Source: Longimicrobiales bacterium
GTDB taxonomy: Bacteria; Gemmatimonadota; Gemmatimonadetes; Longimicrobiales; Gaopeijiaceae
Assembly: GCA_028284495.1 (NCBI GenBank)
Contig: JANQRP010000038.1
Location: forward strand, 88,877 to 152,876
Length of the DNA stretch: 64,000 bases
Direction of reading: 5' to 3'
Shown here: positions 9,023 to 17,755 of the stretch, piece by piece
Layout: each line of letters starts with the position of its first letter
How positions within the stretch are numbered: position 1 is the first letter of the stretch
The notes under the pieces: generated by a model
What the model was told of the DNA's origin: nothing
Database searches by the model: none
What the model saw: only the letters and a program-made list of their open reading frames with translations
Translations under genes and position numbers: made by a program

Positions 9023-10845
9023 CCCCGGTACAGGCGCGAGTACACGGAGCTCCGGTCGAGCAGCTCGGCGTGCCGACCGATGTCCACGATCCGGCCGCCG
9101 TCGATCACGACGATCCGATCCGCCTCGATGACCGTGCTGAGTCGGTGGGCGATCACGAGCGTGGTGCGGTCTTCCATCAGGCGGGCGAGCGCGTCCTGGA
9201 CGAGCCGTTCGCTCTCGGCATCCAGGCTCGATGACGCCTCGTCCAGAATCAGGATCGACGGCCGCTTCAGCATCACGCGCGCGATCGCCATCCGCTGCCT
9301 CTGACCTCCGCTGAGGGTCACGCCACGCTCCCCCACGGCCTGGTCGTAGCCGTCCGGGAACCCCGAGATGAACTCGTGGGCGTGCGCCGCCTTCGCGGCC
9401 CGGACCACCTCCGCCTTCGTCGCATCCAGCCGTCCGTACAGGAGATTCTCCCGGACGGTGCCCGCGAACAGCATCGGCTCCTGTGGCACGATCCCGATCA
9501 CGCCGCGCAGGTCGTCCAGCCGGAGTTCCCGCACGTCCACGCCGTCCACCGAGACCGACCCGTCCTCGACGTCGAAGAACCTCGGGATGAGGGCGGCGAC
9601 CGTGCTCTTTCCCGCACCCGAACTGCCCACCAGCGCCACCGTCTCGCCCGGCTGGATGTCGAGGTCGAAGCCCTCGAGCACGAGAGGCAGGTCGTTTCCG
9701 TAGCGGAACGTCACGCCGTCGAAGCGGACCCGGCCCGTGATCGGCGTGGGGAGGCTCCGCGGGGTCAGGGGATCGCGAATCGCGGGCTCGCGGTCGAGGT
9801 GCTCGAAGATCCGACGGGCGGCGCCCGCCGCCTCCTGAACGTTGGTCCAGAACCCGGCCACCGACGAGATCGCGCCGGCGATGGACATCGCGTAGAGGAG
9901 GAACGCGATCAGGGTGCCGAAGGTGAGCTGGCCCGCCAGGACGAGCCGACCTCCCTCCCAGAACACGAGCACGATCGCCGCGAAGGCGGTGAAGGTCACC
10001 GCGCCCGTCAGACTGGCGCGCGCGACGGCCCGGCGGAGCCCGCCCCGGTACGTCTCCTCCACCTCGAGCTCGAACCGACCACGCTCATAGGGTTCGCGAC
10101 CGAAGCTCTGGACCACCCGGATCTGGGTGAAGACCTGCTCGGCGCGCGCCACGGCGGCCGCCAGCGTGTCCTGGATGCCGGTGGATATGCGGCGTACCCG
10201 GATCCCGAAGAACCAGGCCACGCCGATGGCGAAGGGAATCGCGGTGAGGGTCACCAGGGTGAGCCGTGGACTCGTGAGCGTGACGATCACGAGAGCACCC
10301 ACGAGGAACACCGCCTGGCGCAGAAGCTCCGGGATTCCGAAGCGGAGTACCTGCTGCACCAGCCCCGCGTCGCTGGCGATGCGCGAACTCAGTTCCCCTA
10401 CCCGGCGATTCGAGTAGAATCCGGGAGTCTGGGACGCGAGCGCGGCGAAGAGGTCGATGCGCAGCGTCGCGATCACCCGCTCCGAGACCGCGGCCGTGAG
10501 GTAGCTCTGCGCGAAGTTCACGACCGCCTGGACGGCGAACAGCGCCAACAGGAGGATCGCGTACTGGTCGAGGCGGTCCGCGTTGGACTCTAGGAACGCC
10601 GCATCGAACAGGTCCCGCACGAACAACGGAAAGGCGAGACCGATCGCCGAGCTGAGCAGGATGAGGACGGACGCCGCCGAGATCGCCCACACGTGCGGGC
10701 GGAGCCGGGGGGCCAGCCGCCTCAGGAAGCCGAGCGCCTTCACGGGATTCCGCGAGGGGCTCGGAGAGGGGGCTGACGAGGGGTCCGCGGATGGGTCCCG
10801 CGAGGTGCCCTCGGACGGTTCGGAGTCGGAAACGGAGTCGGTCAC
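8977..10845 (-). CDS. ABC exporter, fused membrane and ATPase domains (MsbA/LmrA type)
   Basis: This 622-residue half-transporter homodimerises in the inner membrane. An N-terminal hydrophilic Ser/Pro/Asp-rich leader (~45 residues) is followed by six transmembrane helices (~60-330) and a nucleotide-binding domain. Walker A is GSSGAGKS (Lys413), the signature is LSGGQ, Walker B is ILILDEASSSLD and the H-loop is IAHRLS. The GTG at 10845 is chosen because the longer open frame runs into the divergent heme A synthase gene and has no other close start. A -10-like TATCTT lies 7 nt upstream, suggesting a leaderless mRNA. The substrate (lipid, drug or peptide) is unknown. Confidence 0.93.
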   Translation of the reverse strand: MTDSVSDSEPSEGTSRDPSADPSSAPSPSPSRNPVKALGFLRRLAPRLRPHVWAISAASVLILLSSAIGLAFPLFVRDLFDAAFLESNADRLDQYAILLLALFAVQAVVNFAQSYLTAAVSERVIATLRIDLFAALASQTPGFYSNRRVGELSSRIASDAGLVQQVLRFGIPELLRQAVFLVGALVIVTLTSPRLTLVTLTAIPFAIGVAWFFGIRVRRISTGIQDTLAAAVARAEQVFTQIRVVQSFGREPYERGRFELEVEETYRGGLRRAVARASLTGAVTFTAFAAIVLVFWEGGRLVLAGQLTFGTLIAFLLYAMSIAGAISSVAGFWTNVQEAAGAARRIFEHLDREPAIRDPLTPRSLPTPITGRVRFDGVTFRYGNDLPLVLEGFDLDIQPGETVALVGSSGAGKSTVAALIPRFFDVEDGSVSVDGVDVRELRLDDLRGVIGIVPQEPMLFAGTVRENLLYGRLDATKAEVVRAAKAAHAHEFISGFPDGYDQAVGERGVTLSGGQRQRMAIARVMLKRPSILILDEASSSLDAESERLVQDALARLMEDRTTLVIAHRLSTVIEADRIVVIDGGRIVDIGRHAELLDRSSVYSRLYRGQFEAALASVEASGG

Positions 10846-10863
10846 GCCGTGTAAGATAGACGC
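10846..10863. promoter_or_regulatory. 18-bp divergent intergenic spacer with overlapping -10 boxes
   Basis: Only 18 bp separate the GTG of the ABC exporter (minus) and the ATG of heme A synthase (plus). TAAGAT at 10852-10857 lies 6 nt before the plus-strand ATG, and its reverse face TATCTT (10858-10853) lies 7 nt before the minus-strand GTG. Both genes would then be leaderless and share the same melted DNA. No good -35 is visible on either side, so this remains a candidate. Confidence 0.4.
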
Positions 10864-11853
10864 ATGACGAATCTCGAACACACCAGTGCGCCGCAGCACC
10901 ATCGCGCCTTCGCCATATCGGTCGCCTGGACGCTCTCCCTGCTGCTGCTGGGCAGCATCGTCCACGCTACCGAATCGTCGCTGGCCTGCCCCGACTGGCC
11001 CACCTGCTTCGGCTCGTACATGCCGGTCATGGAGGGGGGCGTCTTCTGGGAACACATCCACCGGCTCTGGGCTGGCGGTCTGATGCTCATGTTCGCGCTC
11101 GGCACGTGGTTCGCGTTCCGCGAGGGAGCGTCCCGGAGCATCCGGATCGCCGCCGTGGCCGGCGTGCTCCTGCTGATCGTGCAGGCCGTGCTGGGCGGAC
11201 TGACCGTGATCATGCTGCTGCCGGATGCGATCTCCACGTCGCATCTCTCGATGGCCCTCGGATTCCTGGTCCTCACCACCGTCCTCGCCATCGCCACCTC
11301 ACCACGTCGCGAGGGCAGGCGTCCCCTGCCGGAGCCCGTCCGTGGCGAGCTCCGTTCGTGGGGCACCCTCGCCGCGACGCTGGTCTTCGCGCAGAGCGTT
11401 CTCGGTGGGCTGGTCCGTCATACCGACGCCGGGATGGCCTGCCCCGACTTCCCGACCTGTGGCGGCGAGTGGGTCCCGACCATCACGAACCACCTCGTCG
11501 GTCTTCACTTCGCGCATCGAGTGCTCGGGGTCGTGGCCACCGTGGCCGTGGTGATGCTCGCCTGGCGGATTCTCCGCGACCCGATCGAGCGGCGCCTCCG
11601 CAGTCTCGCGCTCGTGTCCGTCGCCCTCGTGCTGGTGCAGATGACGCTCGGAATCGTGTCGGTGTTCAGCATCCTGGCCGTCGTTCCCGTGAGCCTGCAC
11701 ACGCTCGGAGCCGCCGCGCTGCTCTGCGTCCTGAGCGCCCTCTCCGCGTGGGGATGGGTCGGGTACGGATCCGGGATCGTCCCCACGCAGGACCCGGGAG
11801 CCTCGCCCGTCCCCACGACGAGCCCGATCGCGCGGCCCGCCGCGAGCGCCTGA
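10864..11853 (+). CDS. ctaA: Heme A synthase (COX15/CtaA family)
   Basis: This 329-residue inner-membrane enzyme oxidises heme O to heme A for aa3-type cytochrome oxidase. Eight transmembrane helices are arranged as two four-helix halves. Conserved heme-ligand histidines occur in EHIHR, TSHLS, FAHRV and SLHTL. Cysteine pairs are present in both halves (CPDWPTC and CPDFPTC), as in CtaA-type enzymes with extracytoplasmic disulfides. The stop overlaps the following DUF420 gene by one base (TGATG), consistent with an oxidase-assembly operon. Confidence 0.94.
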   Translation: MTNLEHTSAPQHHRAFAISVAWTLSLLLLGSIVHATESSLACPDWPTCFGSYMPVMEGGVFWEHIHRLWAGGLMLMFALGTWFAFREGASRSIRIAAVAGVLLLIVQAVLGGLTVIMLLPDAISTSHLSMALGFLVLTTVLAIATSPRREGRRPLPEPVRGELRSWGTLAATLVFAQSVLGGLVRHTDAGMACPDFPTCGGEWVPTITNHLVGLHFAHRVLGVVATVAVVMLAWRILRDPIERRLRSLALVSVALVLVQMTLGIVSVFSILAVVPVSLHTLGAAALLCVLSALSAWGWVGYGSGIVPTQDPGASPVPTTSPIARPAASA

Positions 11854-12290
11854 TGGACGCCGCGGCGCTCGGCGATACGCTCGCCGGGGTGAACGCCCTC
11901 ATGAACGCCACGGCCACCGTGTGCCTCGTGCTGGGCTACGTGTTCATCCGACGTGGGCGACGGGATCTTCACATGCGGGCGATGCTGGCCGCCGTCTCGG
12001 CGTCCGCGCTCTTCCTCGTCTTCTACGTGACGCGCTTCCTGCTCACGGGAACGCACGAGTTCGCGGGCGAAGGAATGGCGAGAACGGCCTACCTGACGAT
12101 CCTCTTCTCGCACATGGTCCTGGCCGTCGTCGTCGTCCCGCTGGTGCTGCGCCTTCTCTTCCTCGCGGCAAGGCAGCGGTTCGACGCGCACCGCAGGCTG
12201 GCACGCTGGACGTACCCTATCTGGATGTACGTCTCCGTCACCGGGATCGTCGTCTACGTGATGCTCTACCAGGTGTACGGCTGGGTCTGA
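11853..12290 (+). CDS. DUF420 membrane protein (CtaM/YozB-like oxidase assembly factor)
   Basis: This 145-residue protein has four membrane helices and the DUF420 pattern: LGYFLIRRG-like start (LGYVFIRRGRRDLHMR), GEGMARTAYLTILFSH, and a C-terminal RRLARWTYPIWMYVSVTGI. In Bacillus a DUF420 protein (CtaM) is needed for aa3 oxidase maturation. The one-base overlap with heme A synthase makes the same role likely here. The ATG at 11853 is the only start consistent with the family length. Confidence 0.88.
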   Translation: MDAAALGDTLAGVNALMNATATVCLVLGYVFIRRGRRDLHMRAMLAAVSASALFLVFYVTRFLLTGTHEFAGEGMARTAYLTILFSHMVLAVVVVPLVLRLLFLAARQRFDAHRRLARWTYPIWMYVSVTGIVVYVMLYQVYGWV

Positions 12291-12327
12291 CGCCCGGGGG
12301 CGATGATCCCGGTGTGGGGGACCGGCG

Positions 12328-13164
12328 TCAGGCGGACGGAAGCAGAAGCCGAACCCGCGCCCCGCCCTCGGGGCGGTTCTCGAGTTCGAGGTTCCCGCCG
12401 AAGCCCTCGACGATCTTCCGTGCGAAGGGGATGCCCAGGCCGAGCGCCGATTCGCGCGTCGTGTAGAAGAGGTCGCGCGCGCGCTCGAGCGCTTCGTCGC
12501 TGAAGCCGGGACCCTGATCGAGAATCTCGACCGAGGCTCGACCGTCCTTCTCCTCGACGCGCACCTCGACGGATCCCGCCCCGCCCCCGAACTGCGCCGC
12601 GTTGTGCAGCAGCAGGTATACCGCGTCCATGAAGGTGTCCCGGTGGATGTGGGCTCGCACGGGGAACGGCTGAGCCATGAACCGCACACCCACCTCCCAG
12701 TCCTCGATGAACTCCCGGGTGACCTGCTGGATCAGCGGCGTGAGGTTGTGGGTCTCGTCGGGCGTGATCGGATCGCGAAGGAAGAACTCGAGGTCCGCGA
12801 TTCCACCCAGTGCCCGTCCGATGGCCTCGCCCATGAGGGCCGCGTCGCCACCCTTGCCCGACTCCAGCGGCTTCTGGACGGATTCCTCGATGAACGCCGC
12901 GATCCGGCCCAGCGCCTGATCGAGCGCCTCCTGACGCGTCTCGTTGCCCGGCGTCCAGTGACGCTCGACCGCCCGACGCACGGCGACGATGGCGTCGGGA
13001 TCCCCCGGACGGGACCCCCGGATCCGGCCCTCGTCGAGCTCACTCGCGAGGCCGGCCAGCGGCTCCCGATACGGGTCGTCCGGCGTCCGGCGCGCCCCGA
13101 TTGCCCAACCCACACCGAGCCCGAGAAGGAGTCCAGCGAATCCGGCGATGAGGAGTTCGGCCAT
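12328..13164 (-). CDS. Membrane-anchored sensor histidine kinase
   Basis: This 278-residue protein has one N-terminal membrane helix (~3-23). A helical dimerisation-like region carries PETDETHNLTPLI-style residues (ITPDETHNLTPLIQQ) in place of a classical HisKA H-box. A GHKL ATPase domain follows, with N box LLLHNAAQFGG, G1 DQGPGFSDEAL and G2 GLGIPFARKIV. His in DETHNL is the only obvious phospho-acceptor candidate, but this is inference. No response regulator is adjacent. Confidence 0.82.
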   Translation of the reverse strand: MAELLIAGFAGLLLGLGVGWAIGARRTPDDPYREPLAGLASELDEGRIRGSRPGDPDAIVAVRRAVERHWTPGNETRQEALDQALGRIAAFIEESVQKPLESGKGGDAALMGEAIGRALGGIADLEFFLRDPITPDETHNLTPLIQQVTREFIEDWEVGVRFMAQPFPVRAHIHRDTFMDAVYLLLHNAAQFGGGAGSVEVRVEEKDGRASVEILDQGPGFSDEALERARDLFYTTRESALGLGIPFARKIVEGFGGNLELENRPEGGARVRLLLPSA

Positions 13165-13253
13165 TGTGCGGCGTCGAGTCGGCGAGGTGAATCCGTCGAG
13201 AGGACCCGTATGCTGATGACGTACGGTCGAAGGGGCAATACGTTGGCCGTCTC

Positions 13254-13760
13254 ATGCTTACCGACGAACTCTTCGATCCGGCCCTGCTCGAGGCGGAGCT
13301 CGCGGCGTCCTCCGACCCCCGGACGCCCGCGGCCGAGGAGATGTGCGAGATCGTGCGGGCCACCATCCGGATCGCGGTCGTCGGGATCTCGCGCGATCCC
13401 TCGAAGGCCGCGCGCCGCGTCCCTTCGTATCTCGCCACCCGGGGCGCCGATATCATCCCCGTGAATCCGTACGCGGAACGCATCTTCGGGCGAGAGGTCA
13501 AGCGCTCGCTGGACGACGTGGACGAGGAGGTGGACATGGTGCTCGTCTTCCGTCCGTCCGACGAGGCGGGCGACGTCGTCCGTCAGGCGATGCGCCGTCC
13601 CGAGAAGCCCGTGATCTGGCTGCAGGAAGGAATCCGGAACGACGAGGCGGCCGCGGAGGCACGCGACCGTGGGTTCATCGTGATCCAGGACCTGTGCCTG
13701 TACAAGATCCACCGGGCGCTCGGCGACACCCTCCGGCGATCGGGGCGCTCGCCCAGCTGA
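13254..13760 (+). CDS. CoA-binding domain protein (YccU family)
   Basis: This is a 168-residue Rossmann-fold protein like the CoA-binding domain of succinyl-CoA synthetase. Visible features are AVVGISRDPSKAARRVPSYL (nucleotide loop), the strand ADIIPVNPYAERIFG and VIWLQEGIRND with a late VIQDLCLYK segment. These match the YccU/COG1832 family, whose cellular role is unknown. It is divergent from the histidine kinase. It ends 11 nt from the convergent V4R-like gene, with an imperfect hairpin over the junction. Confidence 0.88.
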   Translation: MLTDELFDPALLEAELAASSDPRTPAAEEMCEIVRATIRIAVVGISRDPSKAARRVPSYLATRGADIIPVNPYAERIFGREVKRSLDDVDEEVDMVLVFRPSDEAGDVVRQAMRRPEKPVIWLQEGIRNDEAAAEARDRGFIVIQDLCLYKIHRALGDTLRRSGRSPS

Positions 13761-13771
13761 CGTCCGGCCGG

Positions 13772-14503
13772 TCAGCCGGCCTCGAACTCGGGCATCCAGT
13801 CGCCGGCCCGCGACGCCTCCCGCACACCGGCGTCGGCGGTGATGGTCCAACGACAGGACGCGTCACCGCGCGCCTCGCACCGGTCGTGCACGACGTGGTA
13901 CTCGGCCCCGAGGACCTCCTCGACGATCGACTGGCACATTCCGGAGACGAGGCAGCAGGCCTCTCCCTGCCTCGCGAGCTGGACGAACAGCAGGTTTCGA
14001 CCCTCGAGCGTGAAGGGCCCTTCCCCGAACGCACCGATGTTCCTCCCGAACACCCTCCTGAGGCGCCGACGAACTCGGCGCCGCAGCCGCGCATGGCGGA
14101 GGGGGGCGGGAAGCAGCCGACTCAGCGCCGTCTGGGGGCCCGCATCAGCCATACGGCGACCCGCGCGCCAGAAGATCTCCGGCGCATCCGGCCTCCGCAC
14201 CACCAGCTGCACGAGGTCGTGGAACTGGCCGTCCGTGATGCGCGCACGCTTCATCGCGTCGGATCGGTAGAGCTGCACCTGCCGGTCGACGACGCCGGAG
14301 AGCCCGAGCCGCCGAGGCATCGTCTGCGAAGGGTTCTCGTCCTCGAGCACCTCGCTCGGCGTGTCCTGCGACTGCAGCGCCTCGAGAATCGCGAGCGCCA
14401 GGCGCGCCCGGATCCTTGGCTTCGAGGTGTCGGGGGACTGGGCCACGGAAGCGCGGGTGACGAGCGGTACGGAGGACGGGGAGGAGAGAATCTCGTGCGG
14501 CAC
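13772..14503 (-). CDS. V4R-like (4-vinyl reductase/hydrocarbon-binding) domain protein
   Basis: This 243-residue soluble protein has a C-terminal third that follows the V4R pattern: EACCLVSGMCQSIVEEVLG, then VHDRCEARGDASCRWTI, which offers four to five clustered cysteines. V4R domains bind small hydrophobic ligands or metals in regulators and biosynthesis proteins. The middle is very Arg-rich (RHARLRRRVRRRLRR). The start is a GTG; a TTGAAT box lies 7 nt upstream. It is divergent from the E1-alpha gene. Function is not otherwise known. Confidence 0.65.
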   Translation of the reverse strand: MPHEILSSPSSVPLVTRASVAQSPDTSKPRIRARLALAILEALQSQDTPSEVLEDENPSQTMPRRLGLSGVVDRQVQLYRSDAMKRARITDGQFHDLVQLVVRRPDAPEIFWRAGRRMADAGPQTALSRLLPAPLRHARLRRRVRRRLRRVFGRNIGAFGEGPFTLEGRNLLFVQLARQGEACCLVSGMCQSIVEEVLGAEYHVVHDRCEARGDASCRWTITADAGVREASRAGDWMPEFEAG

Positions 14504-14551
14504 GCCGGGAATTCAAGTTCGCCCGACCCGGCGGCGCATGCCACACCACAC

Positions 14552-14563
14552 TAGCTTCCGGTC
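14552..14563 (+). promoter_or_regulatory. Candidate -10 box of a leaderless E1-alpha mRNA
   Basis: TAGCTT at 14552-14557 stands exactly 6 nt before the ATG at 14564, so transcription would begin at or next to the start codon. No -35 hexamer is evident 16-18 bp upstream and no Shine-Dalgarno precedes the ATG. Confidence 0.35.
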
Positions 14564-15628
14564 ATGCGACGATACCCCGCCTACGATCCGCCCGAGTACG
14601 TCGACTGGTCGTGCCGGCCGGAGGAACTCGAGCGCTACCGCGCGACGCTGGGAGCCGACCCGGAGCGGGCGGGCCTCCTTTCACAGCTGGGACGCGACGA
14701 TCTCCTCGGAGTGTACGCGGACCTGCTCCGCACTCGCCTGCACGACATCGCGCTGAAGCGGTGGGTCCGGACCGGCGTCCTCTCGAAGGCGTGGCTCGGT
14801 ACGGGCGAGGAGGCCGTGACGGTGGGCGCCGTCGCCGCGCTCGACCGTTCCCGCGACGTCGTCGCCCCGATGATCCGGAACGCCGGCGCGCTCGCCATGA
14901 TGGGGATGCCGCTCGACGAGATCTTCCGCGGCTACCTGGCTCTCCCCGACTCGCCGTCGGGCGGGCGCGACCTCCACATGGGAGCACTGACGAGCGGCGT
15001 GCTCCAGCCGATTTCCCACATGGGTACCAGCGTACCGGTCACCGCAGGCGTCGCGCTCGCGTTCCGGCAGCGGGGAGAGTCACGCGTGGCCCTGACGTGG
15101 GTGGGAGACGGCGCGACGAGGACCGCCGCCTGCCACGAAGGCCTCGTCACGGCGGGCGCGCTCGGCGTGCCCGCCGTCTTCGTCCTCCAGAACAACCAGG
15201 TCGCACTCGGCACGCCGCTGACCGAACACGGAGCGGGGTCGCTGCGGGCGTGGGCGTCCGCGTACGGCCTGGAAGGGCTCGACGCCGACGGGAACAACGT
15301 ACTCGACGTCTGGGCCGCGACCCGCATCGCCGCCGACCGGTGCCGCGAGGGCCGTGGCCCCGTGATCGTGTACGTCGAGACCTTCCGGATGGGCGGGCAC
15401 GCGACGCACGACGAGCGCGAGGCCCGCGATACCTTCGACCCTGCGCTGTTCCGGGCGTGGGGGCACCGGGATCCGATCGGTCTCTACGAGGCGTTCCTCG
15501 CCGACGCGGGCATCTCCGCCGAGGTTCTGAGCGGCATCGAAGCGAATGTGTCCGGTGAAGTGGACATGTCCGCCGAAGACGCAATTCGGTCATTTGGCGA
15601 ATTCGATCGTTCACCGGAATCGAATTGA
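14564..15628 (+). CDS. 2-oxo-acid (pyruvate-type) dehydrogenase E1 component, alpha subunit
   Basis: This 354-residue ThDP-dependent subunit carries the ThDP motif as GDG at ~185 (VGDGATRTAACHEG), ending LQNNQVALGTP. The E1-alpha family regulatory loop is seen in FRMGGHATHDE. Alpha and beta subunits together decarboxylate a 2-oxo acid and acylate lipoate on E2. No beta subunit, E2 or E3 gene is present next to it, which is unusual since alpha/beta are normally adjacent. Substrate class (pyruvate, branched-chain or acetoin) is undecided. Confidence 0.88.
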   Translation: MRRYPAYDPPEYVDWSCRPEELERYRATLGADPERAGLLSQLGRDDLLGVYADLLRTRLHDIALKRWVRTGVLSKAWLGTGEEAVTVGAVAALDRSRDVVAPMIRNAGALAMMGMPLDEIFRGYLALPDSPSGGRDLHMGALTSGVLQPISHMGTSVPVTAGVALAFRQRGESRVALTWVGDGATRTAACHEGLVTAGALGVPAVFVLQNNQVALGTPLTEHGAGSLRAWASAYGLEGLDADGNNVLDVWAATRIAADRCREGRGPVIVYVETFRMGGHATHDEREARDTFDPALFRAWGHRDPIGLYEAFLADAGISAEVLSGIEANVSGEVDMSAEDAIRSFGEFDRSPESN

Positions 15629-15705
15629 GCCAATTGCATCTGGGAATCGCTCATCACTCCCCACATCAAACGCTCGAATCACAAAAATGAGCGATTACAT
15701 ACTTC

Positions 15706-15733
15706 TTGCGCTCGCGGCAAAAACGCGTATGTT
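15706..15733 (+). promoter_or_regulatory. Candidate sigma-70 promoter in the AT-rich gap before the ECF sigma gene
   Basis: The gap 15629-15856 is markedly AT-richer than its surroundings. TTGCGC (15706-15711) and TATGTT (15728-15733) are separated by 16 bp and would drive the ECF sigma factor gene at 15857 with a ~115-nt leader. An A/T-rich stretch around 15751-15772 could also be an ECF-type promoter; neither is certain. Confidence 0.3.
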
Positions 15734-15856
15734 GGGGGGTCCGTATTCGAGAATTACTTTTGAAAACTCACGTGTGCCTCGGCGTTCGTTCGGACAAGGT
15801 CGAACCGATCGTAACGGCGGTCCGGAGCATGTGAGGCCACCTCCGCGGGAGTTCAC

Positions 15857-16486
15857 ATGTCCGGAATGAACGGGAGCAAAGGCACACGCGACCCGGCGAC
15901 TTCGCCGCTCGACGAGCTCACCGACGAGATGCTCGTCACCGCCCACCTCGACGGGCGTCCTGGCGCGTTCCAGGAACTCTTCGATCGCTACCGTGATCGC
16001 CTCGTCCACTTCATCACGCGCAAGACGGGCGACTCCGACCGGGCGCAGGACCTGGTTCAGGAAGCGTTCATCCGCGTGACGCGGCACCTCCATCGTTTCG
16101 ACACCACGAAGAAGTTCTCGACGTGGGTCTACACGATCGCGAGCAACCTCTCGAAGAACGAGCTGAGGAACCGCTCGCGCTCTCCGCTCGTCCTGTTCCA
16201 GAAGCTCACGAGCGGCTGGGACGACGACCATCGTCCGCTGCAGTTCGAGGACTCCTCGATGAAGCCGGACGACATGTTCCGGAAGCGCTTCCTCCAGGAG
16301 GTCGTCGAGGAGACGGTGCAGACGCTTCCCAAGCATCACCAGCTCGTCTTCCGGCTTCGGGAGCTCGAGGGGAAGAGCTACGAGGAGATCGCCGACATCA
16401 CCGGCGTGAATCTCGGTACCGTGAAGAGCCGGCTTCACCGTGCACGGAACTCGTTCGCCCAGCGCATCGAGCCGCACATCGCCTGA
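15857..16486 (+). CDS. ECF-type RNA polymerase sigma factor (RpoE-like)
   Basis: This is a 209-residue sigma-70 family member with only regions 2 and 4. Region 2 (~25-100) contains FQELFDRYRDRLVHFI, DLVQEAFIRV and STWVYTIASNLSKNELRNR. Region 4 (~150-205) contains LPKHHQLVFRLRELEGKSYEEIADI and a recognition helix GTVKSRLHRAR. It directs RNA polymerase to an extracytoplasmic or stress regulon. No obvious anti-sigma gene follows; the next gene encodes a coiled-coil protein. Confidence 0.95.
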   Translation: MSGMNGSKGTRDPATSPLDELTDEMLVTAHLDGRPGAFQELFDRYRDRLVHFITRKTGDSDRAQDLVQEAFIRVTRHLHRFDTTKKFSTWVYTIASNLSKNELRNRSRSPLVLFQKLTSGWDDDHRPLQFEDSSMKPDDMFRKRFLQEVVEETVQTLPKHHQLVFRLRELEGKSYEEIADITGVNLGTVKSRLHRARNSFAQRIEPHIA

Positions 16487-16638
16487 CCCCCCGAGCAAGA
16501 TCGCCGCGGCCCCGACACAGGGGGGGTCGTGCCGATTTCGCAACACCGAAGGCTCGGTCGTCCGAAGCAGGGCGGCCGGGCCTTCGTGCCGTCCACGCTG
16601 TTATAGTCGGGTACGCGAAACCACACACCGGGGCACAC

Positions 16639-17301
16639 GTGTTCGACGACCTCCGCTCCGCCTTCCGACAGGCGGTCGACAACTTCATGAAGGAGCTGGA
16701 CAAGGACTCCGTCGGCGAGAACGTCGATCGGCTGCTGAAGGGCATGATCTCCGAAGTGACCGACGCGAAGGCGCACCTGGCCGGGCTCGAGGATCAGCTT
16801 CAGAAGACGGAGACCCGGCTAGCGCGGGAGTCCGAGGCCGCGGCAACCTGTCGGCGGCGCGAGGAGATGGCGCGCGGGATCGACGACACCGAGACGGCGC
16901 GCGTCGCCGCGGAGCATGCGGTTCGGCACGAGGAGCGGGCGCGGGTGCTCGAGCAGAGGCGTGAGGCCATCACGGCAGAGATCGCGCTGGCTCGCCGGGA
17001 CGTCGCCGAGATGACCGAGAAGCTCAAGGAAGCCCGCGGCCGTCGGGCGTCGCTGGAGGCGGAGGTCGGGCGGACGTCGGCCCGCGAATCGCTCTCCGAG
17101 ACGGACCGCCTGTTCGCCGAGTTCGACCGGTTCGAGGAACGTCTGGACGACGAAGGGGTGAAGGCGAGTGCGGCAGAAGAACTCGCCGAGGAGTATCGGA
17201 GCGATCTGAGGATCGATCCGACCACTCCGATCGAACGTCGTGAGGTCGACTACGACGCGGTGCTCGAGGAACTCAAGCGCCGTATGAAGGACGCGGAGTA
17301 G
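16639..17301 (+). CDS. Coiled-coil protein (PspA/IM30-like layout)
   Basis: This 220-residue protein is almost wholly helical and charged, with long heptad-rich stretches from ~35 to ~165 (EVTDAKAHLAGLEDQLQKTE; MTEKLKEARGRRASLEAEVG). The amphipathic N-terminus (FDDLRSAFRQAVDNFM) and overall plan recall PspA/IM30 membrane-stress proteins, but the similarity is only of layout. The start is taken as GTG at 16639; the first in-frame ATG is 48 nt later. A TATAGT box at 16602-16607 could serve as its own -10. Confidence 0.68.
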   Translation: MFDDLRSAFRQAVDNFMKELDKDSVGENVDRLLKGMISEVTDAKAHLAGLEDQLQKTETRLARESEAAATCRRREEMARGIDDTETARVAAEHAVRHEERARVLEQRREAITAEIALARRDVAEMTEKLKEARGRRASLEAEVGRTSARESLSETDRLFAEFDRFEERLDDEGVKASAAEELAEEYRSDLRIDPTTPIERREVDYDAVLEELKRRMKDAE

Positions 17302-17417
17302 GTGGTCGCAGGCCGGGCCCCGACATAGATTTCGGCGTTTCGGACGTGGCCCCGCCGAGGCGTTTGGACGAACGACGGCGGCGCCCGGCGAGGGCAGCGC
17401 CCCAACGAGAGCGAAGC

Positions 17418-17696
17418 ATGGAAAACTGGATCGGCATCGGCATCTGGATCGTGATGGGCGGCGTGATCGGCCTCCTCGTTCGGGCGGCCATGCGTCTTCC
17501 GGAGGAACAGGATGGCCACGCGGTCGTCATCGCCGTGCTCGGCGTCTTCGGTGCGCTCACCGGTGGCATGCTCGGCGTGGGGATCTTCCACTTCTACGAG
17601 CCCACGTCGCTCAGCATCGGTGGCATGGCGAGCGCGGCGGTGTTCGCCGGCTTCATCGCATGGGTCTACCGGTGGGGTGTTCGCGGCTGGCTCTGA
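17418..17696 (+). CDS. Small membrane protein, transglycosylase-associated (GlsB/YeaQ-like)
   Basis: This 92-residue protein has three membrane helices (~4-22, 32-53, 60-82) and glycine-rich turns (MGGVIGLLVRAAMR, FGALTGGMLGVG). The pattern is that of the PF04226 transglycosylase-associated/GlsB family of small stress-linked inner-membrane proteins, whose molecular role is unknown. The ATG at 17418 is chosen because the longer open frame adds only a Pro/Arg-rich stretch unlike a membrane leader. Confidence 0.72.
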   Translation: MENWIGIGIWIVMGGVIGLLVRAAMRLPEEQDGHAVVIAVLGVFGALTGGMLGVGIFHFYEPTSLSIGGMASAAVFAGFIAWVYRWGVRGWL

Positions 17697-17755
17697 TCCA
17701 CCGCACCCCTGCACCCCAGTCACCGCCCACCCCGGCACCCCTCACAGGTCACGCC

